DNA from: Phoenix dactylifera
Taxonomy: Eukaryota; Streptophyta; Magnoliopsida; Arecales; Arecaceae
Assembly (NCBI RefSeq): GCF_009389715.1
Contig: NC_052399.1
Coordinates: 15,069,646-15,133,645 of the forward strand
Reading direction: 5' to 3'
Length of the DNA stretch: 64,000 nt
Shown one piece after another: positions 35,430 through 47,734 of this stretch. The notes below the pieces were generated by a model, which worked only from the letters and a program-made list of their open reading frames with translations, had not been told where the DNA came from and made no database searches. How positions within the stretch are numbered: the stretch's first letter is position 1; each line of letters opens with the position of its first letter. The position numbers and the translations under genes are program-made.

Positions 35430-36240
35430 AGGGCGCCCATTTTCCTGCCGCAGGGTGCAGAGTTGGCAGGGGATTTGCTAGACCACTTGAGGATGATGGC
35501 AGGAAGACTGGAGACTTTGGATAGAGGCATCATCCATGCTTATATAGCGTATCACATCTAACTAGACAGGAATACCCGCATCTTTGATGGTAGGAGAGCA
35601 TCTCCGAAAGCTGTGGTGGATAGAGCCATCCGTCATACGACAGAGATTATCGCCGCTACCCGAGCACAGTCGCCAGAGTGGGCTAGAAACATCTGGGGCT
35701 CTCATTTTCGCTGCTACAGCGCCCCGAGTTACTCTTGTTTCTTGGGAGCCCCCACCCTCTGACCATCTCAAGGTGAACTTTGATGGTAGCGCATTAGCGA
35801 GAGGAGATAAAGGAGGGATGGAGTTTGTGATCCGGGATCACGACTCTAGGTTGATTGTGGCAGGCAGAAGGCGCACCTATGACTTGACCGCTATTAGAGC
35901 GGAGCTTAGAGCAGCGTGAGAGGGAGTCACCTATGCGAGAAGGATCATAGGCCAGACTGCATCATCTTGGAGAGAAACTTGACTACGGTGACTGAGTGAA
36001 TTCATGACGTCGGGCGACACAGCGATAGTCACCCCTTACTCAGGGACATCCAGAGCCTAGTGACTGGCTGTAGCTCGTTTCAGGTTGCTCATGTGTTTCG
36101 GTAGGCGAACAAGGTAACAGACCTGGTTGCCTCTTTTGCTGCTCACCACTTGAGAGAGGTTTTATGAACAATAATTGTTTTTGCTCTCCTATTCTTATTT
36201 TTCTTATTTTGCTTGCACGAGCTACCGTAGTGCCCAAAAA
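35430..36240 (+). mobile_element. 5'-truncated LINE, zf-RVT end and RNase H
   Basis: The 19-bp direct repeat AAAAATTAATGTGYGRCAG flanks the block (35411-35429 and 36241-36259, two mismatches). The RNase H part is readable (WEPPPSDHLKVNFDGSALA; GMEFVIRDHDSRLIVAGRR; AIRAELRAA), with frame breaks before and after. The 3' end is gagctaccgtagtgcccaaaa. It is truncated at insertion, plus strand. Confidence 0.88.
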
Positions 36241-36259
36241 AAAAATTAATGTGCGACAG

Positions 36260-38385
36260 CTCGAGGATAGTCATGTTACCTCATATGAAAACTATAGTCA
36301 TTGTGCCGCACAAGACAAGGCTGGCTCACATACCATTACTTTTCTAGCGAGCCAACGGTATCATTTTACCAAATGGAGACCCAAGGTGGCAGAAAATTGT
36401 TTCTTTGAAATTGAATGGCTACTTGTTTGATCCGTCATACACATTCAGACAGCTTGACAGTCCGAAGAAACGTAGAACAAGTTATTGGAATACTTCAGCT
36501 TGGTTTCTAGATGTTGTGGCCAAGCCATACAACCAGCTATTATCAATTGAACAGCTTACAAAGTATGATTTCACCAAATCCAGCGGTCGTCTGTGAGACC
36601 TAGACATTGATAAGAAATTATTCAATAGTCTCAGCTTGATCTAAAATGTACGTAGCCAAGCAAATTAGCCAAGTATATATCACCTCCAATGGCTAGATGA
36701 GACTTGGCATAGATATTAGCAAGAAATGAGTTGGTATGACCGGTTAGAAATCAGGCTGAAAATTTAGTCATTGTTAAACGTGCTCGTGTAAGGTTGGTTC
36801 CAGGGTTTGTTAAGCTTAAATCAAAGCCATCAAGGGTCCATGTCTAAATTTTGTTCCAAGCCCTGGCAATTCAAGGATCTAGTTAGGTCCACGTTTGGAT
36901 GTTAAAATATCATAAGATAAGATCCATTTGATATTCGGGTTGGATTTACGTATGCGAAGACCTCATAGCCTACACAAATGCATCGTGCTAAAGTTGTATA
37001 AATTGAGCACAAGATCCAATTAGATATCAAGCGACACATCTTGAACAATTAATTAGGCTAAAGCTATCCATGCTTTAATAAATTTATCAACCGGAAATCA
37101 TGAATGACGGGTACTCATAGCTTATACACTTAATTAAAAATCGTATGCAAACTGCTCAAAAAATAAGTCAACTACAAACATCTAAAGATGTTTTAACATA
37201 TTGTTATGTTTATTATTTCTCCCAACATGCTTGCCGAGTAGATTCTCTAGAGATTTGTTTGGCCATGGTTGGATGACGAGGCTCCAATATCAATAATCCA
37301 AGCTATTGGATGTAATCTGCTATTTTTAAACTACTTACACGTCATAAACTATATAATTTATAGACTCCTAACCTGTATACCGAGTAGTCAAAACTATATA
37401 TTATTTTATATTATTTAAATAATTTAATTTTCAACTACTTCATACATAAGCTAGGAATCTTTGAATCATAAAATTTTTAATGTGCAAACGGTTTACAGGA
37501 AGTATAACATATGAAGTGGCTCGGATCATCAATGTTGAACTCCCATTATCCAACTATAACCTAATCAGATTTAAATAGAAATCTACTTGACTCGATCATA
37601 ATCTACCTAAGTAACTAGTTGGAACCGGGTCAAGTCTTAAAACCTTAAATCCATATCTTGTATTCTATAAGCAGTTTTGGCCTGGGTCAACTCTATCTTG
37701 GCCAGACCTGTGACCAACCTGCAATTTTCAATGCGTTTGATGTTGGTCCAATACCTAACCCACTCATCAGCAGGTCCAGTCAGGTTTAGGTAGGTTTATT
37801 TCAGCTACCAGCCAAGTCGGTTGGAATGCCAGCCCGGTCATTCCCAGTATGACGATAATGATCGTGTTTGCTTCACCGTAACAACCGGCAAGCAAAGAAA
37901 AATGGCGTGGAATGCAATCCAACTTTTATGGGACACACTCCAAGGCTTCTCAAAAACGCTATTCGCCCGTCTCTCTCAAGCAGCTGTTTCCAAGCAACGG
38001 TCGTGCAGCGACGAAGTTGCCGTTTGAAAAAAAAGAAAATGAGTGCTTTTTGACAGCCGAAGCAGCTAAAATAGAGGAAATAGTAACGTACTGATAAAAC
38101 ATGATATCAGCACAGAAAACAAAGGAATCTTTCGGATGATGAGCGAAAGAATAATTGGTCAAGACACTTCACCCAATTGCAACAGAAACGTGCAGGTAGG
38201 CTGTCTAATTCAGAGTCTTATATAATTCTTTTTTTTTTTTCTTTTCTTCTTGAGATAACAATTCAAACCTCTAATAAACAAATAAGTTTGGTTACAAGGC
38301 ATTGTTACTCCACGTTAAGTAAAGCAACAAACACATTGATGATGCGATAGTTAATTGACCAAAGATGTACATTTGACCGGGGGAA
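36260..38385. other. intergenic DNA without a recognised gene
   Basis: Several short overlapping ORFs at 37821-38162 have no domain signature. Nothing else stands out. Confidence 0.55.
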
Positions 38386-38553
38386 GAAATTATACCCTAC
38401 ACCGCATGCACCACAAGGCCGTGCATGCTAATAATCACAACCACTCATTTTTGTAGCAGTGCACTACTTGATAAAGAAAACCTACAAAAACAAGCAGCTA
38501 TGATTGGCAGCGTACACGGCCACATGGTGCATACAGTGTAGGATATAATTTTT
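38386..38553. mobile_element. MITE-like element, copy 3
   Basis: The left end GAAATTATACCCTACACCGC pairs with the right end (reverse complement AAATTATATCCTACACTG), and the inverted similarity runs about 40 bp inward through GCATGCACCA and GGCCGTG. It is the best-preserved member of the family also seen at 4664-4808 and 4830-4979. Confidence 0.7.
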
Positions 38554-38770
38554 AAATAAAAATCATATGGGGCGAGGCTTATTTTTGCCACATTTTCTCT
38601 TTCACCCATCTTAAAGAAAAAACCCAAAAGTCAAATAAAAAAAGAACTTCTCCTACCAATAGAGCCGTCAATTCCATAACTTAAAATAATAAGAATAATT
38701 CACATGTCAAGAGAGACCATGCACGAAGAAAGACTGTCTCATCCTCTTTTTGCCTCTTCAAGTGATACCA

Positions 38771-39197
38771 TAAGCTTCTTTGATATACATCTAGTAGCAA
38801 CCCAATACATACCTCTAGATAAATTGATATATAGCTTTCAGAATATGATGTTCACTGATACATACTATATGGCTAATCAATATACACCTAGCAATATAAT
38901 CATTCAATATCCCAATATACACCTCCAGATAAATCAATACACAGTTCAAAAAATGATGCTCATCGATACACACTATATGGCATATACATACTTGTCGGCT
39001 TTCTGATACATATTATAAGCTTTTCTGATACACATCTAGCAGCAACCCAATACACAACACCTTTAGGTAAATTAGCACATAGTTTCAGAATATGAAATTC
39101 ATGAATACACACTGCATGAATAGGTGATACATACCTAGTAAAATAGTTATCCGGCATTCTAATACACACATTTAGGTAAACTGATACACAGTTTCCA
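38771..39197 (+). repeat. degenerate tandem array, unit about 130 bp, 3-4 copies
   Basis: Units share gatacacatctag-agcaacccaatacac, ctagataaattgatacata, tttcagaatatga and tgatacacactatatgg words. Copies have diverged by substitutions and indels. It contains no convincing gene; the ORF at 38704-39006 is a by-product of the repeat. Confidence 0.65.
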
Positions 39198-40585
39198 AAA
39201 AAAAGAAGAAAGAAACTCGGGAGGAGAAGAAGACCCTCGTCGATGGGAAAGACGATTTGATGAGAAAGAGGATGAAATGAGAGGGTTGAAGAGGAAAAAA
39301 GAGAATGCGGTGATTTTTTCTTTGCGAATGGTCTCTCTTGACGTGTGCAATTTTCTTTCCTTTTGTATTTTTTTTCTTTAATTAGGAACAAACAGACTCT
39401 GTTAGTAGAAATTCTCTTATCCCTTTTAGATTTTTGCTTTAATATAGGTGCAAGAGAAAATGTATCAAAAAAAGAGCCCCACCTCATTTCTTTCTATGGT
39501 GCCCGTTCCATATAACTTTTGTTCATAATTTCTCGTAGGAAGCGGGGAGTGAGAGAGAGTCATAATAAAGAATAGTAAAAAATAAGTATAGTAGAATCTC
39601 ATAAAAGATTCATTTAAACTAATCTCAATAAATGTGACTCCCTGGAGTTGCTGCCCATATCTTTCACTCAGGTGATCCTCGTTTCACCCACAGAAGCAGC
39701 TGGTGCAGGATCTTTTTTTGAGGCAAACAGCTGGTGCAGGATCAAACTATTAAGTAATGGTATGTTTCTCGGGTGACATCAACCAACCAGGAACTATTCA
39801 AGACCTGAACCAAGTCAAGATGAGTAAGATGAGAGAATAGGGGGGGAATAAATAGAATAATAGGGGGTTGTAGCGTCCGCATGTTAGCATAAATGGAAGA
39901 ATAGTGGGGTAGGTAACTCGTATCTCACCATCAAGTCCAACACCTTGCCCGCTTTCTCTATGAAAATAAAGCCAATCATGGGGCCACCTCTTTATAATGT
40001 TGTGACAGTCTGCAGTAATATAAGAAGTATGATGGGAAAGAATTAGCATCCATATATCCAAGTGACTGTAAGAAACTACACACACAGCGAGAGAGAGAGA
40101 GTAAAGAAGTGGGATATTCATTTTCAATTCATTGACATGATGAAATAGAGTATATATATATATGAAAAAAATCATCATATTTATGCCCCTTTTGCAGTAT
40201 GTGGAAAGTCAATATATCATGCCACTGTGTAGGAAAGGAAGCATCAAGTGCCAAGGCTGAAGTTCTAAAATGCTAATGCAGTAAAAGAAGTCATAGCTCA
40301 TAAGAAACATTTTCTAGTCAGAGAATGCATTTTTTGTTCATAGAACCATATCTTTCATAAAATGGGGAAAAGATGCTTGAAAAGTCAAACTACATAACAC
40401 ATAATTGTGATTGCTGACAAAATATAGATTCCATAGAACATTTATCCTAACAAAAGATTAATTGGAACAATTTCCTTGTCATTATGGAAGAACCTTTACA
40501 ATCACAAATCTAGACCAAAGATTTTGTCTAATTTTTCTCACTTAAAGTCTACAACACATGATCTTGTATAGTCCATTTATGCTTG
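39198..40585. other. AT-rich intergenic DNA
   Basis: Only short simple repeats are seen: (GA)n at about 40087-40101 and (TA)n at about 40150-40162. Confidence 0.6.
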
Positions 40586-40589
40586 TGGA

Positions 40590-41200
40590 AAGGACATTTT
40601 AATTTTTAACATACATGAAACGTTAGTAATCCAGCCCAAAAGCTCAAGCAGATTGGAGGATGGACTCATGCACTTAAGGCCACATAAAGTCTGTTGTCTA
40701 TCCGACATGGGATTATCTGACTCTTTAAGACCTCCTTGCATGCGGAGAACCCACAAGAGGAAACTCGAAAAAGGGTGACATGTGGAAAGCAAGGGAGGAG
40801 AACAAAGCAAAGATGGCTAAGGCTAAGCTAGCTCTGATACCATGTTGAATAACCAATTGACTCCAAAAGCTTAAGCTGATAGAGAAAGGGTAAACAATAC
40901 ATATAAAACCTTAGTACCACGAACATGAAAGCATAAACGAGTCAAGAATGACTCAAGGAAAGACTCAAGAAAGTAAACAGAGAAAATTGGCCTGAATGGG
41001 TCATGACTCCAGCCATGTTACCTTGTTAATGAACCACTAAACCTCAAAAAGCTTTATGGGCCCATGTGTATTTAAGGCCACCTAAAGTCCTCTGCCTATC
41101 CGATTGGGGACTATCTCGCTCTCCAACACCCCCTTGCATGTGGAGAGCCTGCAAGATGAAACTTCAATACCATGTTAACTTAATACTAGACCCTAAACTT
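40590..41200 (-). mobile_element. TRIM-like small LTR element fossil, broken
   Basis: On the minus strand, ATGGTATCAGAGC (40833-40845) matches the initiator-Met tRNA primer site and follows a terminal ...TCAACA. Flanking blocks are diverged direct repeats (words ttaaggccac-taaagtc, ctatccga, cttgcatg-ggaga-cc at about 40670-40755 and 41075-41155). There is no coding capacity. Short LTRs, this primer site and lack of genes fit the TRIM group. It is decayed and its limits are approximate. Confidence 0.5.
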
Positions 41201-41713
41201 GAGGTCTAGTAGTTAGTTAACAAGGAAATCATATGATTTTTAAGAACAGATGTTTTTTTGTTTAAAAAAAAAATAAGAGTAGATAGAGTATAGGTTGCAA
41301 AAAGGAACACAAAATTAGCTCATGACAATTTTAGTTAGGAGTAACTGCAAAAGTCAAGAAAATGGCATATAATTTTTTATCAAGCAGATAGTTTGACCAC
41401 AATTTCCACCTTTGGTCAATATTGAATGTTAGTTTTCTTAACCACCTAAGACAAACTTGTCATCCTCATTCTCTATCCATTCGATTCTGTAAAATCTTGC
41501 AGTTAGCGAGGAAAAAAATAAAGTTGGGACCTAGGGGAGGATATCAAGTGTACAACTAAATTACACTGCAAAATGATGAATTTCACCAAAACACTAGTTA
41601 ACCATATCTTCTCTACCCATGTAAAATAGTGCAGCAGAATTTCACTAGATTATTCTCCATACGTTCATTATCTGCTAATCCTCATACCTTCATGAATATT
41701 TCTTACAAACAAA

Positions 41714-41779
<66 letters not shown>

Positions 41780-43249
41780 ATGAAATGTTGATTAGCTTTA
41801 GCATTATCTCTTTGTTAATCAGTATGGATTCATTTTCATCTAAGTACTTAAAGTATAATTATCAACTCAGATACGAGGAGCTGCATGATTTGGCTTGCCA
41901 AATCTAAGAGCAAGGTTTTCTTGCAACTTCACAATAGAAAAAAACAGTCAAGGAATCGAATAGGAATAAGGCAATAATTAGGTGTTAAACCCGAAAAAAT
42001 ATTGATTAAGATTGCATAGTCTGCGGAATAGAAATCCAGGAAAAATCATGGTCCATAGCCACCCTTTCTTCAAAAAAAGAAGGCTGAATTGTTAGATGAA
42101 TATTCCACTGAAACAAGTCAAGAAAAGAATTAAAGAATGTATTAAGTGAGCATCATGAGCTTTGTTGTGTATGGAAAATGATATCATCTTAAAAATTGTA
42201 AAAAAAAAAAACTCTGTTATTCTGCAGATTATCACAATTGGCAACTGGGAACAGTAATATTCAACAACTCCAGCAATTGCTATCTTTTCTTCTTATTACA
42301 GACTTGCCATCAGAGCCAGACCATCAAGAAGAGTTATACTCTCACAGAAGGTAAGCATATAGGTATTCCTACCACTAGAGTGATACCTGGACCATAAACA
42401 ATTTCCTCATATAAGTTTCTTATGTATAGGTTCAGCCATAACTAATGTCCTTGACTTCAACTTATCAAGTGCCATCCCAACAGTCTGGTACATTATATTT
42501 GATCCTTGCTAGTCCATGCATGTCTACCCATCAAACTTGGACTGCATGTTTTGAAACAAGAACTTGGTCAAGCCCTTGTACGAATTCAACAACAGGGAAA
42601 ATTATTTCTTACATTCACCAGAAAGACTATAAGACTTAGTTTCTGTTATCAAATATTGAAACAAGAACCCAGTTAGTAAAGTGTACGGATTCGGTATGAC
42701 AATACCTAGAGTTATGGCATAATCACATGGACAGATATAAAACTAAGTCTCACCTCTGATCTATATTGTAAAATTGCATATAACAGAATATATGGGTCAA
42801 CTGTTGCATGCATCAGGAATTTGTACTTCATTATCTTTTTAGCCTTTCCTTTTTGGGATTGAGGGGAGGGTGCAGAACAGAGGGAAAGAAATACCTCTTT
42901 CGCATAGAATGACTACTTGCAAACCACTTTGTTTTGGAAGTTTCTTCCAATCAATTGACTTCCCAAGTAATTTATAATAGCCCGCAGTTTGAAATATTGC
43001 TAGTTGCTGCTCATTTCTATTCTTTCCATGTCACACAGATTCCAAGTTCAGCAGTCTTGGACCTTTTTCCAATTCTTTTTGCTCCTGGTACCTAGTTCAA
43101 ATCATGCACATCTTTGCTTCTTGCCAAGATCATTTTGATGGGATATCTCTTGTTATCGCTGTTCTATTTGTCCTTGCTATTTTCATTGTGCATCTTCACA
43201 CCACTCATATGATTTAGGACCTTTGCCATTAACCACAAGCCACAAACAA
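41201..43249. other. intergenic DNA with a (TA)n tract
   Basis: A (TA)n microsatellite occupies about 41717-41776. The part near 43000-43249 should hold the 3' untranslated region of the PPR gene. No other gene is seen. Confidence 0.55.
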
Positions 43250-45385
43250 TCACCAGCAATCTCCACATGAACAAAAACCTTCCCTGAAGTGGTGAAAGCG
43301 ACTTGAATCCCTCAAGACAATCTCACGTCCCACAATCTTTGATATGACTTTTATGGCAGAGTGACAATCACCACAAACCCGGAGGTTCTTCATAATGCGA
43401 ATCGTGCTGCCTTCTACAGTACTAAGCAGCGCAAAGGCAATAGCAAGCTTCTCGCTGTGGTATGTCAACACGGCCTCCTTCTGTTCATCATCCACGTCAT
43501 GTAATGCAAAACTCCTATCATAAACATATCCATGCTCCTTTAGTTTCCCTCCCAGCCAATCCAGTTTTTTGTATATCTCTTTGGTCATTGGGTGAGACCT
43601 ATCTCCACAAACAAATTCATGCCTCGAGTCCTTTAGTGTAATCCAGCTATAACCTGGTATCTTCATGATTCCTCGAATCCTCATCATCACTCTAGTTTGG
43701 GAGACATCATTCCACTTACCAGCAGAAGCATATATGTTGGACAGTAAAACATAAGCTGCACTATTATATGGGTCCAGATCAAAGATCTTCTGCGAAGCTC
43801 TTCGAGCAACTTCTAAGTTAGTATGCACTCTACAGGCGCTAAGCAAAACCAGCCAAACTGCAACATTTGGTTTCATAGGCATGCTACTTATGAAATCTTC
43901 AGCTTCCTCCAAGTTTCCGCATCGACCCAAAACATCAACCATGGAAGCATAGTGCTCAAGCTTCACATCAACCAAAAGGTCCTCTTTTAATTGTTGGAAA
44001 ATTTGTCTTCCCCTCTCAATCATCCTAGAATGGCTACAAGCAGTCAGCAGCCCAACATATGTAATCTCATCAGGTTGTTCAAGGCTCGATTTCATGTCAC
44101 CAAAAAGCTTTAGGGCCCACAATGCATAGCCATTTTGTGCACAACCAACTATGATAGAGTTCCATGACACAAGGTTCCTCCTCCTCATGTTGTTAAATAC
44201 CATTAAGCTGTTATCTATGTCCCCGCATTTTGAGTATAATACAATGAGAGAATTCCCCACGAACACATCAATATCTAATCCTAGCTTAATTGCATTCCCA
44301 TGAATCTTCCTACCTTGATCAAGGGATTCTAGTCCACTGCATGAGTTCAATGCACTGGTGAATGTGGATTGGTTCGGCCTGATCCCAGAAAGAACCATTC
44401 TGTTGAACTCATCCAATGCATCCTCATGCCTACCATTCAAACCATAAGCGGTTATGAGAGCTGTCCATGAGACCAAATTCCTGTCCCCATTTTCATGAAA
44501 TAATTTGGTAGAGTTCTCAATCTGCTTGCAGTTGGCATACAGGGTAAGAAGAGAAGTGGAAACAAACGTATCTGAAAGATAGCCCACTTTTGAAATATAA
44601 GCATGAAGCTGAGTACCCAGCCCTAAATCTAGCCCATTGGCACATGCTGTCAGTGCACAGGCATACGTGCTTGATGTGGGCTTTATCCCTGAAGCCCACA
44701 TTTGTTCAAAAAGGTGCAGTGCTTCGTTGCTCTCCCCATTCTGATCATATCCCCCAATCATCGCAGTCCAAGAGATCACATTGGGGCACGGCATTTTCTC
44801 AAATAACAAGCGAGCATCCATAACTCTACCGTTGCTGCAGTACCCCGATATCATAGAATTCCATGCAGCGGTGTCCCTCTGAGGCATCCTCCAGAACAAT
44901 CCCTCCGCAGCATCAATTCGACCAACCTGTGCGAGCCCATTTATGATAGTAGTCCAAGAGATCACATTTCGCTCGGGCATTTCATCAAAGAGCTTTTCAG
45001 CAAGATGCAGATCTCCACAGTCCAGGCAGGCCTTGATCATAGAATTCCAGGAGGCTGCATCTCGGGCCGGCATCTCATTGAAAAGTTGAAAAGCCTGGTC
45101 AATGCGTTTGATTCGTGCGTAGCCAGTGATCATCATGGTGTAGAGATGGACGTCGGGAGACGAGATTCTCGAGAAAACATGACGGGCTCCATCGATGTCA
45201 TTGTTTCCAAGGAGATGGGAGAGTATTGCCTTCCAATGGGAGCTGCCTTCTTTGAAGTCACGCTTCGAAGCCGCGGAGGGAGGGAAAGTTTTGTGGCGGG
45301 TAGTGGAGGATCCATGAAGAGTGAGGTGTTTGTGATGGCACACGGAGGGGTTGCGATTCGAAATTGGCGCGGGAAGCCTCCTCAT
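43250..45385 (-). CDS. PLS-class pentatricopeptide repeat protein with E and DYW domains
   Basis: Such proteins bind organelle transcripts through the PPR array and convert C to U with the DYW deaminase. The single-exon frame of 711 residues is a typical length. The N-terminus is basic and serine/threonine-rich and could be an organelle transit peptide. PPR motifs run from about residue 60 to 540 (VHLYTMMITGYARIKRIDQA; ASWNSMIKACLDCGDLHLA; NVISWTTIINGLAQVGRIDA). The E/E+ region follows, with the PG-type box PGYSWITLKDSRHEF. The DYW domain has the zinc and catalytic signature HSEKLAIAF...CGDCHSA. The last three residues are DCW rather than DYW. The architecture resembles Arabidopsis At5g46460-like proteins, a weak suggestion only. 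It is probably divergent from the endosulfine gene whose 5' region starts about 1.1 kb to the right. Confidence 0.93.
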   Translation of the reverse strand: MRRLPAPISNRNPSVCHHKHLTLHGSSTTRHKTFPPSAASKRDFKEGSSHWKAILSHLLGNNDIDGARHVFSRISSPDVHLYTMMITGYARIKRIDQAFQLFNEMPARDAASWNSMIKACLDCGDLHLAEKLFDEMPERNVISWTTIINGLAQVGRIDAAEGLFWRMPQRDTAAWNSMISGYCSNGRVMDARLLFEKMPCPNVISWTAMIGGYDQNGESNEALHLFEQMWASGIKPTSSTYACALTACANGLDLGLGTQLHAYISKVGYLSDTFVSTSLLTLYANCKQIENSTKLFHENGDRNLVSWTALITAYGLNGRHEDALDEFNRMVLSGIRPNQSTFTSALNSCSGLESLDQGRKIHGNAIKLGLDIDVFVGNSLIVLYSKCGDIDNSLMVFNNMRRRNLVSWNSIIVGCAQNGYALWALKLFGDMKSSLEQPDEITYVGLLTACSHSRMIERGRQIFQQLKEDLLVDVKLEHYASMVDVLGRCGNLEEAEDFISSMPMKPNVAVWLVLLSACRVHTNLEVARRASQKIFDLDPYNSAAYVLLSNIYASAGKWNDVSQTRVMMRIRGIMKIPGYSWITLKDSRHEFVCGDRSHPMTKEIYKKLDWLGGKLKEHGYVYDRSFALHDVDDEQKEAVLTYHSEKLAIAFALLSTVEGSTIRIMKNLRVCGDCHSAIKVISKIVGREIVLRDSSRFHHFREGFCSCGDCW

Positions 45386-46480
45386 GGCTGTTTATTGGGC
45401 CGCTCTGACGAAGCTCCGCAGATATTTCAATAGGAGGCTCCCAGCCCAACTTTCCCAAGTCCTAACCCAATCAAATAGTATTATGATCACGTCGCCTAAG
45501 GAGTTAGAATCAAAAAGGAGAACTTAATGACCGGCCTTTTAGTGGGACTGGACTCTTACACTAAAAAAAAAAAGAAAAAAAAGCCTCTTTTCACTAATCT
45601 TTTAACATCCGGTCTGGTAAAGTACACACATGACACACCATAGTGTGGCAACATATGGAAAAAAGACTAGAAATTAAACAGCGGGCCAACCACCCTTTTT
45701 TTTCTTGCAAGCAGGCCTACGGAGGAACCGTATATTAAATTATGCAATCAAAATATTAATGAAATTATGATGGAGACAGGATGGAAAACTTGCAATAAAA
45801 AGATCCTATAACTTCAAGCCCGATGAAAAATCAAAGGCTTACTGTGGAGTGACTTCGTTAAGGGATCTTAAATAATCTTCCTTGTTTTTTATTTTTTTGT
45901 TAGATTATGATGACCGAACATTCATACTCTCTATATACGGCTCAAACTTAAGAATTTATAAGTAATTAAAGATCCAATTATAGACATAGCAACACTTTTT
46001 TTCTGGACATAAAAATGGTCATGTACTTTTTTTTTTGTGGGCCAAACTTATGTCTTTAAAGTATATTTAGAACCTATAACTAATTCAAGATGCAACTAAA
46101 GGTAATTTTCTAATGATATGTCCCATAAGAAGTTTATATAGCGCTTTTTCAGTAGTCGTGCATATCTCGAGCCTTTTAATAATTAAAATCCCCCTTAGTT
46201 ACCGGTCCACCATTTTATTTTTCTTTCAATTTATTTGGTGGAGCCACCCTCAAATGATTGCAACAGTCAATATATCCATCTCCGATGAATGATAATCACA
46301 ACAACAGGTCGTTTTGAGCAGTTCCGGCGCTTCAAGTGCCGGCCGGATCTCGTTCAAATCTAAGACGGGCATTCTTACATATACCCCCCTGCCAAAGTAA
46401 TATTGACGATCAGTGTCCCACCGACTGCTATGAGATCGTCAAATTGAGACCTATGGCTATCTGGTCGTAGAATCCCTAGA
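45386..46480. other. spacer between PPR and endosulfine genes
   Basis: It should contain the PPR promoter on the left and the endosulfine promoter on the right. Several homopolymer runs are present. No gene is recognised. Confidence 0.5.
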
Positions 46481-46740
46481 TCGATCCTACTCCCAGTTCT
46501 CCTCTCCCTCCCTCGGGTCCTCCTCGGCGACACCGAGCTGCCGAAGGTCTCCCGCCGGCCACCCTCCCTCCTCCGCTTCCGCCCCCCCCCCCCCTCAGAT
46601 CCGTCAGCCCACCGCCACCCGCTGGTACACGCTGTCCCCTCCTCCCTCTCCATCTTTTCCTCTCTCTCTCTTTTTCTTTCAGGATTCTTGAGAGATTTAT
46701 CTGTTCTTCCTCAATTGTTATCTCTTCTTACCTTGGATCC
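46480..46740 (+). promoter_or_regulatory. probable promoter and 5' untranslated exon region of the endosulfine gene
   Basis: A GC-rich then CT-rich block (C-run at about 46584-46597, CTCTCTCT at 46663-46672) looks like a plant transcription start region on the plus strand. The first coding exon of the endosulfine gene opens with an acceptor (ttgcag before 52019) 12 bp ahead of its ATG, so an untranslated exon must lie upstream. This is the nearest candidate, but the link is inferred. Confidence 0.4.
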
Positions 46741-47004
46741 GGCAACCCACTCGCCATTGAGGAATTTCCTTTACCCTTGACCACTATTTGGTCGTTGGTT
46801 ATCCAACTATCTCCTAAACCAACATCTGGAGGCTTGGACGGATAATGACGTTATGATATCTAGGTTTAGAGCGTCTGTGTTATTACTCTGGGCCCAATTT
46901 CGTAAGTTTGTATAATGTGAGTGATTGTTTAGTGCATCTTATTGGTGATGTTTGATGGAAGTCACTATAGGACTCATTTTCTCTTGCTCTTGTCTCATAC
47001 AAGC

Positions 47005-47723
47005 TTTTTTTTTTTTTTTTAAATGGATGATACATACATTTCTAATATGGATACATCCAATAAAGTTAGAAAATAACACGTTCCATAGCGCTCGAGGAAA
47101 CTCCCCTATTCCAACCCACGGGGTGCCTCCGGAGTGACTGGCCACATACGAAGTCATCCAGTCTCCGGCCCGTTTGCCTCTCTAAAAACACGCTTGGCTT
47201 GGATGACCACACCACCACTTATCATAGCCCGAATGTCCTGAAGCAAGAGGTGGCCCCCTTCACCGTCACTGGTGCCATCTTGAATCCATCCAATCATAGT
47301 AGTCGAGTCACCTTTAAGTATGACTGAGATAGTCTGCAACACTCGCCGAGCATGACCTAGGCCAGCCCATGTCGCCCTCAGTTCTACTTCAGGAACTGAG
47401 GTGTCAAAAAATCTAGCAGCCTCCAGCAACCACTACCTTAGAGTCTGGGCCTCTGATGATGAAGCCAACACCTCCTCTCCTACTACCATCAAGCACGCAA
47501 TCGTCGAAGTTGACCTTGAAGAAACTCGGAGGTGAGGGCTCCGTAAGTGAAATACACCGTCCGAGGCGCTACACGAGCAAAAAAAGAGCCCCAGATGTTC
47601 CGAGCTATCAGAGGTTTATGCGACAGGTTTGCATAAGTAATCTCAACCGTCTGTATCCGGGCACGCTTCACAATGAACCTCAGAGATGGGCTACTCTCGC
47701 CAAAGGTCTAGGCGCTCCTGTCG
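47005..47723 (-). mobile_element. 5'-truncated LINE, RNase H fragment
   Basis: The direct repeat TACAAGCTTTT flanks the block (from 46998 and from 47724). The 3' poly-A is the plus-strand T-run after 47005. RNase H pieces are seen on the minus strand (VFREANGPETG; VELRATWAGLGHARRVL; ILKGDSTTMIGWIQ) with frame breaks. It lies in the presumed first intron of the endosulfine gene, in antisense. Confidence 0.85.
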
Positions 47724-47734
47724 TACAAGCTTTT

